Of a stretch of DNA of 64,000 nucleotides, positions 7,725 to 17,330 are shown piece after piece (the first letter of the stretch is position 1; each line of letters opens with the position of its first letter). The notes below the pieces were generated by a model. It saw only the letters and a list, made by a program, of their open reading frames with translations, had not been told where the DNA came from and did not search any database. The position numbers were made by a program, and so were the translations under genes. The stretch is from Muribaculaceae bacterium (GTDB lineage: Bacteria; Bacteroidota; Bacteroidia; Bacteroidales; Muribaculaceae): NCBI GenBank assembly GCA_017651515.1, contig JAGCCU010000015.1, forward strand, positions 1 to 64,000, written 5' to 3'.

Positions 7725-9131
7725 ATGAATGGAAATGACAATAAATCAACTCAGACCAACAGGGATATCTATAACACGATAGATAACAATCCGGGGTTTG
7801 ACCTTGAGAAGAAACAACCCACCATCATCAAGGTAGTTGGCGTGGGCGGCGGTGGCAACAATGCCGTAAACCACATGTACGAGCAGAACATCGACGGCGT
7901 GTCGTTTGTGGTCATCAATACCGACCAACAGGCTCTCAATATGTCACCAGTACCCAACAGGCTCCTGATAGGTCCAAACACCACCAAGGGACTCGGTGCA
8001 GGTAACATTCCCGAACGTGCCAAGGATGCCGCCGACGAAAGCAAGGAGAAGATCGCCGAACTCTTTGATGAAGAAACTAAGATGGTGTTCATCACTGCCG
8101 GAATGGGCGGCGGTACAGGTACAGGTGCTGCTCCCGTTGTGGCAAAGATAGCTCATGACAAGGAAAAGCTTACCATAGGCATCGTAACAATCCCCTTCCT
8201 CTTTGAGGGACGCAAGAAAATTCTCAAGGCACTTGCCGGTGCCGATGAAATGGGGAAATACGTGGATGCGCTTCTAATCATCAACAACCAGCGACTAATC
8301 GACATCTATCCCGACCTCGACTTCAACAATGCATTCGGAAAAGCCGACGACACTCTGACAACGGCAGCACGCAGTATTAGTGAAATCATCACCGTCGAGG
8401 GCATGATTAACCTTGACTTCAATGACGTGAACACTACTTTACGCGATGGACGGGTTGCTATCATCAGCTCGGGTTATGGCGAAGGTGAACGCCGAGTGAC
8501 CAAGGCTATCGAAGACGCGCTTGACTCACCGCTGCTCAAGAACCGCGATGTATTCGGCTCGCAAAAAGTGCTCATCAACGTATATTTCAACCCCGACAGC
8601 GAGAACCCGTTCAAAGCATCAGAACTCAGCGAGATCGAAGACTTCATGGTGAATTTCAGCCAGGAAGTGGATGTAATCACTGGAGCAGCCTACGATCGCT
8701 CCCTTGATGACAAAATCAAGGTGACAGTGCTGGCAGCCGGCTTCAAGGTGTCGCTAGATGGCGATGCTCCCGACGAGGCAACCACTATCCGTTCGAGGAA
8801 GAACACCGCTACCGAAGAACCTTCGGTTACGACCAGAGAAGCCGCTGAGCGATTGACGAGCGAATATGGCAACGAGGCAATGCGCGACTATGAGCGCAAG
8901 CAGACCGAGGCACAGTTCTTCATCCTCAAGCCCGAAGATATCGACAACGACGAGCTTATTGACCTGCTTGAACGCACACCGGCATTCAAACGCCACCCCG
9001 ACAAGAAAAAAGCCATCGAGGAAAAACGCGTGCAAAGACAGCAGACACCAGTACAAGTCGAAGCTAAGCCCGCAGCTCCCGCCAAGCCCGGCACTGCCGC
9101 TACCATTGACTTCGGAGCCAGCGACGACTGA
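7725..9131 (+). CDS. ftsZ: Cell division GTPase FtsZ (canonical copy)
   Basis: The tubulin-like GTPase that forms the cytokinetic ring at mid-cell. The T1 loop VGVGGGGNNA is at about residues 38-47, and the tubulin signature GGGTGTG at 128-134. The T7 synergy loop NLDFNDV at 229-235 supplies the catalytic acids D231 and D234. The globular core ends near 345. A ~53-residue disordered linker leads to a conserved block (398-423, FFILKPEDIDNDEL… LERTPAFKR) that I take as the FtsA-binding peptide, then a basic, Ala/Pro-rich tail. The length of 468 residues suits Bacteroidales. The gene immediately downstream is a second FtsZ. Confidence 0.97.
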   Translation: MNGNDNKSTQTNRDIYNTIDNNPGFDLEKKQPTIIKVVGVGGGGNNAVNHMYEQNIDGVSFVVINTDQQALNMSPVPNRLLIGPNTTKGLGAGNIPERAKDAADESKEKIAELFDEETKMVFITAGMGGGTGTGAAPVVAKIAHDKEKLTIGIVTIPFLFEGRKKILKALAGADEMGKYVDALLIINNQRLIDIYPDLDFNNAFGKADDTLTTAARSISEIITVEGMINLDFNDVNTTLRDGRVAIISSGYGEGERRVTKAIEDALDSPLLKNRDVFGSQKVLINVYFNPDSENPFKASELSEIEDFMVNFSQEVDVITGAAYDRSLDDKIKVTVLAAGFKVSLDGDAPDEATTIRSRKNTATEEPSVTTREAAERLTSEYGNEAMRDYERKQTEAQFFILKPEDIDNDELIDLLERTPAFKRHPDKKKAIEEKRVQRQQTPVQVEAKPAAPAKPGTAATIDFGASDD

Positions 9132-9157
9132 TATACTGTAATGCATATTTCACAACC

Positions 9158-9190
9158 TTAACTAGCCTTGGGTTTTCCGAGGCTAGTTAA
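9158..9190 (+). terminator. Perfect hairpin between ftsZ and the second ftsZ
   Basis: TTAACTAGCCT (9158-9168) pairs with AGGCTAGTTAA (9180-9190), and inner bases TGG/CCG extend the stem around a GTTTT loop. No run of T follows, so it may be an attenuator or an mRNA stabiliser rather than a full terminator. It could set the ratio of the two FtsZ proteins. Confidence 0.6.
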
Positions 9191-9208
9191 TAATCTCTCT
9201 CAATTATC

Positions 9209-10402
9209 ATGAAAAACAAGAAGGACGACATCAACGCAATAATAACCCAAGACCCTGGTTTTCAAGAACCGACACCACAACATGAGGAAATAATGGTTAT
9301 CGGGGTTGGTGGCGGCGGAGTGAATGCAGCCTCAAGAATGTTTATGCGCAACGTCAATGGGGTAAAGTTTGCCATCATTAATACCGATAAGGAATCATTG
9401 CTAAAATCGCCTGTGCCGATAAAACTCGTAATAGGTGACGGACATGGTGCTGGCGATAAGCCCGACAAGGCACGAAAGGCTGCAGAAAAAGCCACCGATG
9501 ACATTGTAAACCTCATTCCATCTGATATTCGTATTGCATTCGTAACCACTACCATGGGTGGGGGCACGGGTACCGGTGCAACCCCTGTCATCGCACGCAT
9601 CGTGAAAGAAATGGGAATATTGACAATAGGTATTATAACCATTCCTTTTTCGTTCGAAGGAAAATCAAAAATCAAGAAAGCATTGATTGGAGCCATCGAG
9701 ATGAGCAAGCATGTCGATGCACTGATTGTCATCAACAATCAAAAACTAATCGATTGCTTTCCAAATAACACTATGGCTGAGAACTTCGCACTTGCTGACG
9801 AAACTTTGGTCAATTCAGTGATAAGCATCAGCGATTTAATCAATGCCACAGGGTTCTGGAACATTGACATGAATGACGTTGACACAACGCTGCGCAATGG
9901 TGTTGTTGCAATCATCGCTACAGGAACTGGCGAAGGTGAAAACAGGGTCAAAAATGCCATCACTCAGGCACTCAACTCTCCTTTACTGAAAAACAATGAC
10001 GTATCTTCAGCTAATAGGCTGCTTCTTGGCGTGTATTCCAGCACTAAAAAAGAAAATGCTCTATTATCATCCGAAATCAAACAAATAGAAGAGTTCAAGA
10101 ATAAATTTCACAACGATATCGAGCAGATAACGGGGTGGTACTACGATGATTCATTAGGAAATAAAGTTAAAATAATCATCATGGCTGCAGGATTCAACTA
10201 TTCGTTTGATGATGAACCTGACAAGCCGCACATCCTGATCTTGGAACCAGGACAATTTGATGACGACGATATCATCAACAAGCTTGAGCAGACTCCCACA
10301 AAAACACGGGCAAATACAAATGAAGATGTGACTGATAAACAGTCAAAAACACTACAACAGGAACAAAAAGACAAATCCAAACGACTCACCATCCAATTCT
10401 GA
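9209..10402 (+). CDS. Second FtsZ paralogue, tandem to ftsZ
   Basis: A complete 397-residue FtsZ-family protein directly after ftsZ. It keeps the T1 loop VIGVGGGGVNA (30-40), the GGGTGTG signature (117-123) and the T7 loop NIDMNDV (218-224), with both acids D220 and D223. GTP binding and hydrolysis are therefore expected. It also keeps the C-terminal block (about 343-367, ILEPGQFDDDDI… LEQTPTKTR) seen in the canonical copy, suggesting it binds the same partner, probably FtsA. The disordered linker is cut from ~53 to ~10 residues, the N-terminus is shorter, and the gene is less GC-rich than ftsZ. Tight similarity to its neighbour argues for tandem duplication rather than a plasmid tubulin. It may modulate or co-assemble in the ring; its role is unknown. 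Confidence 0.93.
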   Translation: MKNKKDDINAIITQDPGFQEPTPQHEEIMVIGVGGGGVNAASRMFMRNVNGVKFAIINTDKESLLKSPVPIKLVIGDGHGAGDKPDKARKAAEKATDDIVNLIPSDIRIAFVTTTMGGGTGTGATPVIARIVKEMGILTIGIITIPFSFEGKSKIKKALIGAIEMSKHVDALIVINNQKLIDCFPNNTMAENFALADETLVNSVISISDLINATGFWNIDMNDVDTTLRNGVVAIIATGTGEGENRVKNAITQALNSPLLKNNDVSSANRLLLGVYSSTKKENALLSSEIKQIEEFKNKFHNDIEQITGWYYDDSLGNKVKIIIMAAGFNYSFDDEPDKPHILILEPGQFDDDDIINKLEQTPTKTRANTNEDVTDKQSKTLQQEQKDKSKRLTIQF

Positions 10403-10430
10403 CTACGGTGTAAATCAATTCAGATACATT

Positions 10431-10475
10431 TTCGGCGAGCTAAAATGCAAGAGTTTACATTTTTCGCTCGCCGAA
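10431..10475. terminator. Long hairpin after the second ftsZ
   Basis: TTCGGCGAGC (10431-10440) pairs perfectly with GCTCGCCGAA (10466-10475). Inside it AAAATG (10442-10447) pairs with CATTTT (10458-10463), leaving a ten-base loop. It closes the division cluster and separates it from the yqeY promoter. There is no strong T-tract, so Rho-independent termination is likely but not certain. Confidence 0.65.
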
Positions 10476-10537
10476 CACTATTGTTATGCCCTTTCAGCTG
10501 TGATTTTAAACTTCGGCTGAACAAAATCAAAATAAAT

Positions 10538-10569
10538 TTTGCTTTTGTCTTTGCCTTGGAGTAACTTTG
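10538..10569 (+). promoter_or_regulatory. yqeY promoter
   Basis: TTTG (10538-10541), 20 bp, then TAACTTTG (10562-10569) is an exact Bacteroidota promoter, 37 bp before the yqeY ATG. Confidence 0.8.
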
Positions 10570-10606
10570 CAGTGAATTTACAACATCCATTATTAATCAA
10601 GATAAA

Positions 10607-11056
10607 ATGGCAATATTTGAACAAGTAAATGCAGGTATCAAAGCTGCAATGCTCGCCCGCGACAAGGTGCGCCTGACCGCCCTGCAAGGCATTAAGGCCG
10701 AACTCCTGCTCATAAAGACCCAGCCAGGTAACAATGGCGAAGTAAGCGATGAAAATGCACTAAAAACACTGGTGCGCATGGCTAAGCAACGCAAGGAAAG
10801 CGCACAGATCTATGCCGATCAGAACCGCGCCGACTTGGCACAGGAAGAACTGGCACAGGCTGCCGTAGTTGAAGAATTCCTCCCCAAGCCTCTCACCGAA
10901 GAAGAACTCGTAGCAGCCCTTAAGGACATCATTGCTCAGACTGGTGCCGCCGGCATGAAGGACATGGGAAAAGTGATGGGAATCGCCACGAAGCAGCTCG
11001 CCGGCCGTGCCGACGGCAAGGCCATCTCCACAAAGGTACGCGAACTGCTAGCATAA
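10607..11056 (+). CDS. GatB/YqeY domain protein
   Basis: A 149-residue, Ala/Lys/Glu-rich helical protein of the YqeY family, related to the tail domain of the amidotransferase subunit GatB. The C-terminal stretch with GAAGMKDMGKVMG and the end KAISTKVRELL are typical. The family is thought to act on tRNA or translation because of the GatB relation, but the function of free-standing YqeY is not settled. Its place just after ftsZ is common in Bacteroidales; here the second ftsZ and a hairpin come between. It has its own promoter and may be co-transcribed with serS 40 bp downstream. Confidence 0.9.
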   Translation: MAIFEQVNAGIKAAMLARDKVRLTALQGIKAELLLIKTQPGNNGEVSDENALKTLVRMAKQRKESAQIYADQNRADLAQEELAQAAVVEEFLPKPLTEEELVAALKDIIAQTGAAGMKDMGKVMGIATKQLAGRADGKAISTKVRELLA

Positions 11057-11096
11057 TCCACTCAACACACAATTAGAACTAAATTTCACATCATAA

Positions 11097-12368
11097 ATGT
11101 TAACATTACAACTGATTAACGAGAATCCCGAAGAGGTGATAGCACGACTTGCCGTGAAGCACTTCGACGGACGTGAACCCATCATGCGCGTGGTGGAACT
11201 TGACAAGGAACGCCGCGCATCGCAGAAGCTGCGTGATGACAACTCCGCACAGCTAAACAAGCTGGCAGCACAGATTGGCGCACTTATGAAGCAAGGTCAG
11301 CGCGAGCAGGCCGAGCTAGTAAAATCTCAAGTAGCCGAGCTCAAGACCGCCAACAAGGAAATCGAAGACAAGGTGAAAGCCACTGAGGATGCCATTGAGG
11401 AAATCCTGTTGTCGATACCAAACGTACCATACAGCGGCGTGCCAGAAGGCAAGACTGCCGAGGACAACATAGTGGAAAAGACTGGCGGTCCGATGCCCGA
11501 ACTGGGCGAAGACGCCCTGCCCCACTGGGACCTCGCAAAGAAATACAACCTGATTGATTTTGACCTGGGCGTGAAGATTACCGGTGCCGGGTTCCCTGTC
11601 TATATTGGCAAGGGAGCACGCTTGCAACGCGCACTCATACAGTTCTTCCTTGACGAGGCCGGCAAAGCTGGCTACACCGAGATACAGCCTCCTTATGTCG
11701 TTAATGAAGACTCAGGCCGTGGCACTGGTCAGCTGCCTGACAAGGAAGGACAGATGTATCATTGCCAGGTGGACAACTTCTACCTGATTCCCACTGCCGA
11801 GGTGCCAGTGACCAACATCTTCCGCGATGTCATCATTCCACAGGACCAGCTGCCCAAGAAGTGCTGTGCCTATTCGGCATGCTTCCGTCGCGAAGCCGGC
11901 AGCTACGGTAAGGACGTACGCGGTCTGAACCGCCTGCACCAGTTCGACAAAGTGGAAATCGTGCGCATTGAGCGTCCCGAAGACTCATACGCTGCCCTCG
12001 AAGAAATGAAAGACCATGTGCAGTCGTTGCTTGACAAGCTCGGGCTGCCCTGGCATATCCTGCGCCTGTGCGGTGGCGACATGAGCTTCACCAGTGCCAT
12101 AACATTCGACTTCGAAGTGTGGAGCGGTGCTCAGAAGCGCTGGCTGGAGGTAAGTTCGGTATCCAACTTCGAAACTTATCAGTCCAACCGCCTCAAATGC
12201 CGCTATCGTGGCGATGACAAGAAGACCCACCTGTGCCACACGCTCAACGGCTCAGCACTTGCCCTGCCGCGCATTATGGCTGCCTTGCTCGAGAACAACC
12301 AGACTCCCGAGGGCATACGCGTGCCAGAGTGCCTGCACAAGTACACTGGTTTCAGCATTATCGACTAA
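11097..12368 (+). CDS. serS: Seryl-tRNA synthetase
   Basis: Class II aminoacyl-tRNA synthetase that charges tRNA-Ser in the cytosol. An N-terminal antiparallel coiled coil (about residues 30-105, rich in K, E, Q and A) contacts the tRNA long arm. The catalytic domain follows, with motif 2 FRREAGSYGKD at about 263-273 and motif 3 GSALALPRIMAALLENNQ near 383-400. The length of 423 residues is normal. It lies between yqeY and glyA, all on the plus strand, with 40-bp gaps. Confidence 0.97.
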   Translation: MLTLQLINENPEEVIARLAVKHFDGREPIMRVVELDKERRASQKLRDDNSAQLNKLAAQIGALMKQGQREQAELVKSQVAELKTANKEIEDKVKATEDAIEEILLSIPNVPYSGVPEGKTAEDNIVEKTGGPMPELGEDALPHWDLAKKYNLIDFDLGVKITGAGFPVYIGKGARLQRALIQFFLDEAGKAGYTEIQPPYVVNEDSGRGTGQLPDKEGQMYHCQVDNFYLIPTAEVPVTNIFRDVIIPQDQLPKKCCAYSACFRREAGSYGKDVRGLNRLHQFDKVEIVRIERPEDSYAALEEMKDHVQSLLDKLGLPWHILRLCGGDMSFTSAITFDFEVWSGAQKRWLEVSSVSNFETYQSNRLKCRYRGDDKKTHLCHTLNGSALALPRIMAALLENNQTPEGIRVPECLHKYTGFSIID

Positions 12369-12411
12369 ATAACTATAAACCTTTTAATAACCACTAAAAT
12401 CTCTTGTTTAT

Positions 12412-13692
12412 ATGGAAAGAGACCAAGTATTGTTCAACATTATTGAGAAAGAACATCAGCGTCAGCTCCACGGCATCGAGCTTATCGCTAGTGAAAACTT
12501 CGTCAGCGAGCAGGTAATGCAAGCTATGGGAAGCTGCCTCACCAACAAGTATGCCGAAGGTTATCCCGGCCACCGCTACTATGGCGGATGCCAGTGCGTT
12601 GACGAGGCCGAGAATCTTGCCATCGACCGCATCAAGCAGCTCTTCGGTGCTGAATATGCCAACGTGCAGCCACATTCAGGCGCTCAGGCCAACATGGCTG
12701 TATTCATGGCATGCCTCAAGCCAGGCGACAAGTTCATGGGTCTGAACCTGGCTCACGGCGGTCACCTGTCACACGGTAGCCCAGTAAACTTCTCCGGCCT
12801 TGTGTTCCAGCAGTGCGAATACAACGTACGCCCCGACACCAACGAGGTGGACTACGACATGATGGAAGAAGTTGCTCTGCGCGAACATCCAAAGCTGATC
12901 GTGGGTGGTGCAAGTGCCTACAGCCGCGAATGGGACTACGAGCGCATGCGTGCCATCGCCGACAAGGTGGGTGCCCTGCTGATGATCGACATGGCTCACC
13001 CTGCAGGTCTCATCGCTGCCGGACTGCTGAACAACCCATTGAAATATGCCCACATCGTGACATCGACCACCCACAAAACCCTGCGCGGTCCTCGCGGCGG
13101 TATCATCCTGCTGGGCAAGGACTTCGACAATCCTTGGGGCAAGACCACCAAGAGGGGCGTAATTCGCAAGATGTCGTCGCTGCTTGACTCGGCCGTATTC
13201 CCCGGAGTACAGGGTGGCCCACTCGAGCACGTGATTGCTGCCAAGGCCGTAGCATTTGGCGAGGCTCTCACTCCAGGCTTCAAAGATTATCAGATTCAAG
13301 TCAAGAAAAACGCCCAGGCACTTGCCCAAGCACTTGTTGACAAGGGGTACAAAATCTGTACCGGCGGTACTGACAACCACAGCATGCTGGTTGACCTGCG
13401 TACCAAGTTCCCCGAACTGACCGGTAAGTTGGCCGAAGCCGCTCTCGTAGCTGCCGACATCACTGCCAACAAGAACATGGTGCCATTCGACGACCGCTCG
13501 GCGTTCCAGACCTCCGGTCTTCGCCTCGGCACACCTGCCATCACCACACGTGGTGCCAAGGAGCCTCTCATGGGTGAAATTGCCGAACTCATCGACACCG
13601 TGCTTCACGCTCCTGAAGATGAGAGCGTAATCGCAAGCGTCCGCGCAAAGGTGAACGACATCATGAAGGATTACCCAATGTTTGCTTGGTAA
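12412..13692 (+). CDS. glyA: Serine hydroxymethyltransferase
   Basis: A PLP enzyme interconverting serine and glycine with transfer of a one-carbon unit to tetrahydrofolate. The Schiff-base lysine is K222 in [14 protein letters not shown]. The [10 protein letters not shown] motif near residues 46-55 and the HSGAQANMA segment near 84-92 belong to the active site. At 426 residues it is full length. Neighbouring serS also handles serine. A strong intrinsic terminator follows. Confidence 0.97.
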   Translation: MERDQVLFNIIEKEHQRQLHGIELIASENFVSEQVMQAMGSCLTNKYAEGYPGHRYYGGCQCVDEAENLAIDRIKQLFGAEYANVQPHSGAQANMAVFMACLKPGDKFMGLNLAHGGHLSHGSPVNFSGLVFQQCEYNVRPDTNEVDYDMMEEVALREHPKLIVGGASAYSREWDYERMRAIADKVGALLMIDMAHPAGLIAAGLLNNPLKYAHIVTSTTHKTLRGPRGGIILLGKDFDNPWGKTTKRGVIRKMSSLLDSAVFPGVQGGPLEHVIAAKAVAFGEALTPGFKDYQIQVKKNAQALAQALVDKGYKICTGGTDNHSMLVDLRTKFPELTGKLAEAALVAADITANKNMVPFDDRSAFQTSGLRLGTPAITTRGAKEPLMGEIAELIDTVLHAPEDESVIASVRAKVNDIMKDYPMFAW

Positions 13693-13717
13693 TCCCAACA
13701 AACAATAAAACTTTTTC

Positions 13718-13747
13718 AAAGCGCATTGGTCTAAGCCGATGCGCTTT
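13718..13747 (+). terminator. Intrinsic terminator after glyA
   Basis: AAAGCGCATTGG (13718-13729) pairs with CCGATGCGCTTT (13736-13747) around a six-base loop (one G-T pair). It ends the serS-glyA transcript before the fabG promoter. Confidence 0.8.
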
Positions 13748-13759
13748 ATGTTTACTCAA

Positions 13760-13791
13760 TTTGTCCGTGTCAACAGAATTTTGTAATTTCG
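13760..13791 (+). promoter_or_regulatory. fabG promoter
   Basis: TTTG (13760-13763), 20 bp, TAATTTCG (13784-13791) matches the Bacteroidota promoter with one mismatch and lies 35 bp before the ATG. Confidence 0.6.
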
Positions 13792-13826
13792 CGGCTTGAA
13801 ATCAAATTATTAATAACATAACGACT

Positions 13827-14573
13827 ATGAAATTACTTGAAGGAAAAGTGGCTCTCATCACTGGAGCCGCACGTGGTATCGGCAAGGCAATTGCACTCAA
13901 GTTTGCTGCCGAGGGTGCCGACATCGCTTTCACCGACCTCGTGATTGATGAGAATGGCAAGCAGACCGAAGCCGAAATCGCAGCTTTAGGTGTTAAGGCT
14001 AAAGGTTATGCCAGCAATGCTGCCAGCTTCGACGAGACCGAAGCCGTAGTAAGCCAAATTAAAGAAGAATTCGGACATATCGATATACTTGTTAACAATG
14101 CAGGCATCACCAAAGACGGCATCATGCTCCGCATGAGCGAAGCTCAATGGGATGCTGTCATCGCTGTCAACCTGAAATCGGCGTTCAATTTCATCCACGC
14201 CTTGGTACCCATCATGATGCGCCAACGTTGTGGTTCTATCATCAATATGGCTAGCGTAGTCGGTGTACACGGAAATGCTGGACAAGCCAACTATGCCGCA
14301 TCCAAGGCTGGTCTGATTGCTCTTGCCAAGAGCGTGGGTCAGGAAATGGGCAGCCGTGGCATCCGTGCCAATGCCATTGCTCCAGGCTTCATTGATACCG
14401 ACATGACCAAGGCGCTACCCGATGACGTGCGTGCCGAGTGGGTGAAGAAGATTCCACTACGTCGTGGGGGCACCGTCGAAGACATTGCCAACGTGGCTAC
14501 CTTCCTTGCCAGCGACATGTCGAGCTATATCACCGGTCAGGTAATCCAAGTGGACGGCGGCATGAACATGTAA
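13827..14573 (+). CDS. fabG: 3-oxoacyl-[acyl-carrier-protein] reductase FabG
   Basis: NADPH-dependent short-chain dehydrogenase that reduces 3-oxoacyl-ACP in each round of type II fatty-acid synthesis. The cofactor motif TGAARGIG is at residues 12-19, NNAG at about 90-93, and the catalytic Ser-Tyr-Lys set is S143, Y156 and K160 (YAASK). The C-terminal GQVIQVDGGMNM is the usual FabG end. The length is 248 residues. It is a single-gene unit with its own promoter and a shared bidirectional terminator with the convergent ompA-like gene. SDR enzymes are easily misassigned, but the C-terminal motif favours FabG. Confidence 0.93.
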   Translation: MKLLEGKVALITGAARGIGKAIALKFAAEGADIAFTDLVIDENGKQTEAEIAALGVKAKGYASNAASFDETEAVVSQIKEEFGHIDILVNNAGITKDGIMLRMSEAQWDAVIAVNLKSAFNFIHALVPIMMRQRCGSIINMASVVGVHGNAGQANYAASKAGLIALAKSVGQEMGSRGIRANAIAPGFIDTDMTKALPDDVRAEWVKKIPLRRGGTVEDIANVATFLASDMSSYITGQVIQVDGGMNM

Positions 14574-14597
14574 TCAAGCCAACTACACTAAACATAT

Positions 14598-14635
14598 AAA
14601 AGTGGAGGTAAACACAATGGTTTACCTCCACTTTT
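14598..14635. terminator. Bidirectional terminator between fabG and the OmpA-family gene
   Basis: AAAAGTGGAGGTAAAC (14598-14613) pairs perfectly with GTTTACCTCCACTTTT (14620-14635) around ACAATG. A/T tracts flank the stem on both sides, so it can serve both convergent genes. Confidence 0.9.
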
Positions 14636-14653
14636 TACTATGAAATCAAAATT

Positions 14654-15817
14654 TTACTTAACGATGATGTCGCAAACCGATACACGGTTCCAGTCGGGCT
14701 CGCTGAACATGTTGCCCACACCCTGACCTTCGGCGCTGATACGGCTAGCCGAAATCTTGTACTTGTTGATAAGCAGGTTCTTCACTGCCTCGGCACGCTC
14801 ACGAGCAAGACGCTCGTTGATTTCCTTGCTGCCCTCGGGCGAAGCATAACCCTTGATGTCAACAGTAGAATTGGGATGATTCTTCATGTAGGTAGCAACG
14901 CGCTCCACATTTGGCAGCTGGTCGGCAGCTACAACGCTCTTACCCTGCTTGAAGAACACATTGGTGAGCAATGATTCTGTATCGTTGCCCTTGACGAATT
15001 TCTCAACTTCAACGGGTTTCTCAACAACCTTTTCCACGACCTTCTCAACCACTCTCTCAACCACCTTGGGTTCTGGCATTGGAAGATCTGCACACTCATG
15101 AACAGTAAAGTGGTGAGTGCCATTGCTGTTGCCAAAGTGATAGGTAATACCGGCCTGCATCTCCACTGCTGCATAGTTAGCATTGAAGCTCGAAGTGGTC
15201 TGATTTGCACCCTTGCCCATATACCAAACCACAGCAGGCTTGAGCGACAGCGTCCACGCCTTAGACTCGCCAAGGTTGATGTTGATGTTCATACCAGCCT
15301 TAGTGTACCACGAGTTCTGGTCGGGATACTTTGTGTATTCCACGACTTCACCCATTACCTCCAGAGGAACATAGGCCGTATTCAGACCACTGGTCTTGTA
15401 CGCATGCCACCATCCGAGGCCTAATACGCCTTCCAATTCCAGAGTTTTCACTCCACGATAACGAGTGAGCATGTTGATAATGTTCAGCGTTGCAAAACCA
15501 CCCACAAGCTGATGGTCAATAATCGTGTTGCTGTGAGGCAGACCGATGTATGCCGGAGCCTTCGCCCAGCTGCTGGTGTTGATGCTCCATTCACCCTCGA
15601 TACCAAGTCCGAGAATTGGAGTGACCTGCTTACGAAGTTCTGCACCAAATACGCCTCGGCAGCTTGGCCAGAAAGCATAATGCTGCAATGGCGACACAGC
15701 ACCGCCCTTGAGAGTGAACGACCAATTGTCAGTAAACTTGCTGCCATCCAGGGTTACTTGAGCCTGAGCAGCTACAATGCCCATTACCAGGGCTAAAATA
15801 AGTAGAAATTTTTTCAT
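14654..15817 (-). CDS. OmpA-family outer-membrane protein
   Basis: A 387-residue protein with a clear signal peptide (MKKFLLILALVMGIVAAQAQ). A beta-barrel-like region of about 230 residues follows, with many aromatic and Gly-rich strands. A Val/Glu/Lys hinge near 255-285 repeats VVEKVVEK, and the last ~100 residues form an OmpA C-terminal domain (VDIKGYASPEGS, then NERLARERAEAVKNLL and RISAEGQG). The OmpA domain binds peptidoglycan non-covalently, so the protein should link outer membrane and wall. Similar major OmpA proteins are abundant in Bacteroidales. The gene stands alone. Confidence 0.93.
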   Translation of the reverse strand: MKKFLLILALVMGIVAAQAQVTLDGSKFTDNWSFTLKGGAVSPLQHYAFWPSCRGVFGAELRKQVTPILGLGIEGEWSINTSSWAKAPAYIGLPHSNTIIDHQLVGGFATLNIINMLTRYRGVKTLELEGVLGLGWWHAYKTSGLNTAYVPLEVMGEVVEYTKYPDQNSWYTKAGMNININLGESKAWTLSLKPAVVWYMGKGANQTTSSFNANYAAVEMQAGITYHFGNSNGTHHFTVHECADLPMPEPKVVERVVEKVVEKVVEKPVEVEKFVKGNDTESLLTNVFFKQGKSVVAADQLPNVERVATYMKNHPNSTVDIKGYASPEGSKEINERLARERAEAVKNLLINKYKISASRISAEGQGVGNMFSEPDWNRVSVCDIIVK

Positions 15818-15944
15818 GCTAAAACTATTTTAATTAATGATTACATGTTTAAAATTTACAATATCTAAGGCAATAATTATGCTTAATCGCTGTATAATAG
15901 CACATTACGGCGTTAGCATGCATTGTCTGCCCAATGACGCATGA

Positions 15945-15952
15945 CAAAGATA
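15945..15952 (-). promoter_or_regulatory. Likely promoter -7 element of the OmpA-family gene
   Basis: On the minus strand this reads TATCTTTG, matching TAnnTTTG, about 128 bp upstream of the start. A TTTG box lies only 14 bp further upstream, so the -33 spacing is imperfect. The implied leader is over 100 nt long. Confidence 0.45.
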
Positions 15953-16026
15953 GTAATTTTATCTGACAAAATCGTGATTCAGTTACATTTTTTATTTCAT
16001 AAGTTCATATTCCGAAAAATTCTATG

Positions 16027-16034
16027 TAAATTTG
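16027..16034 (+). promoter_or_regulatory. Likely promoter -7 element of pepT
   Basis: TAAATTTG matches TAnnTTTG and lies 41 bp before the pepT ATG. No clear -33 TTTG box at the right distance. Confidence 0.5.
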
Positions 16035-16075
16035 CACATGCAATTATTGATACATTAATTTAAACCGACAATAAA

Positions 16076-17293
16076 ATGAAACTTGTAGAAAGATTTATCA
16101 GCTATGTGAAGTTTGATACCCAGAGTGACGAACTAACCAATCTCACCCCATCTACTCCAGGGCAGATGGTGTTTGCCAAAGCCTTGGAACAAGAATTGCA
16201 TGAAATGGGACTCAGCGACATCTCGCTTGACGAAAACGGTTACCTGTTTGCAACGCTTCCGGCCAACACCGACAAACCCGTGCCCACCCTGGGCTTCATC
16301 GCTCATATGGACACTGCTCCCGACATGAGTGGCCATGACGTCAAGCCACGCATCATTGAATATAACGGTGGAGATGTCGTTCTGAACGAAGAACAGAACA
16401 TAGTTCTCTCACCAGAGCAGTTCCCAGAGATTCTTGACTATGTAGGTCAGCAACTGATTGTCACCGATGGCACGACGCTGCTGGGTGCTGACGACAAGGC
16501 TGGAATCGCCGAAATACTGAGCGCAGTGGAATGGCTGCAGGAGCATCCCGAGGTGAAACACGGCAAAATACGTGTTGGATTCAATCCTGACGAAGAAATC
16601 GGTCTGGGAGCTCACCACTTCGACGTGGAGAAATTTGGTGCCGACTGGGCTTATACAATGGATGGCGGTGCCGTAGGGGAATTGGAATATGAAAACTTCA
16701 ATGCCGCCAGCGCAAAAGTCTCATTCAAGGGCTTGAATGTGCATCCAGGAGCTGCCAAGCACAAAATGCTCAACTCGATGCGCGTGGCAAACGAATTTGT
16801 GAGCATGCTGCCTCGTTGGGAAACTCCCGAACATACCGAAGGCTATGAAGGATTCTACCACTTAGTTGGAATGGAAGGAAATGTGGAGAAATCAACTCTT
16901 ACCTATATCCTGCGCGACCACGATCGTGCACGCTTCGAGAGCCGGAAACGCGAGATCGAACACCTGTGCCGCAAGGTTAACAGCGAATTCCCTGGATGCG
17001 CAAGTGCCGAAATCAAGGATCAGTACTACAACATGCGTGAAAAGATTGAACCCGTAATGCACATCATCGAAATCGCAAAGCAGGCAATGGAAAATGCCGG
17101 CGTGAAACCCAAGGTGCAACCAATTCGCGGTGGTACAGACGGCGCACAGCTCTCATTCAAGGGCCTGCCATGCCCCAATATCTTTGCCGGTGGCATGAAC
17201 ATGCACGGCCGCTATGAGTATGTACCCATCCCATCGATGGAAAAAGCCATGATGACAATTGTGGAAATCTGCAAAATCGTGGCCGAAAAATAA
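16076..17293 (+). CDS. pepT: Peptidase T (tripeptide aminopeptidase)
   Basis: A cytosolic M20-family di-zinc peptidase that removes the N-terminal residue of tripeptides. Metal and catalytic motifs are visible: AHMDTAPD near residues 79-86, [10 protein letters not shown] near 139-148 and NPDEEIGLG near 170-178. A lid/dimerisation domain follows, and a late GMNMHG histidine motif. The length of 405 residues is normal, and there is no signal peptide. The gene appears to be its own unit, 37 bp ahead of the Na/Pi symporter gene. Confidence 0.95.
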   Translation: MKLVERFISYVKFDTQSDELTNLTPSTPGQMVFAKALEQELHEMGLSDISLDENGYLFATLPANTDKPVPTLGFIAHMDTAPDMSGHDVKPRIIEYNGGDVVLNEEQNIVLSPEQFPEILDYVGQQLIVTDGTTLLGADDKAGIAEILSAVEWLQEHPEVKHGKIRVGFNPDEEIGLGAHHFDVEKFGADWAYTMDGGAVGELEYENFNAASAKVSFKGLNVHPGAAKHKMLNSMRVANEFVSMLPRWETPEHTEGYEGFYHLVGMEGNVEKSTLTYILRDHDRARFESRKREIEHLCRKVNSEFPGCASAEIKDQYYNMREKIEPVMHIIEIAKQAMENAGVKPKVQPIRGGTDGAQLSFKGLPCPNIFAGGMNMHGRYEYVPIPSMEKAMMTIVEICKIVAEK

Positions 17294-17330
17294 AAGCAAA
17301 AATCAATCAGACTTTTCCTTACTTTAAACG

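Noticed and set aside
9209..10402. Second FtsZ as a pseudogene or plasmid-type TubZ
   Set aside because: The frame is complete, the signature and T7 residues are intact, and it resembles the adjacent FtsZ along its full length, including the C-terminal peptide.
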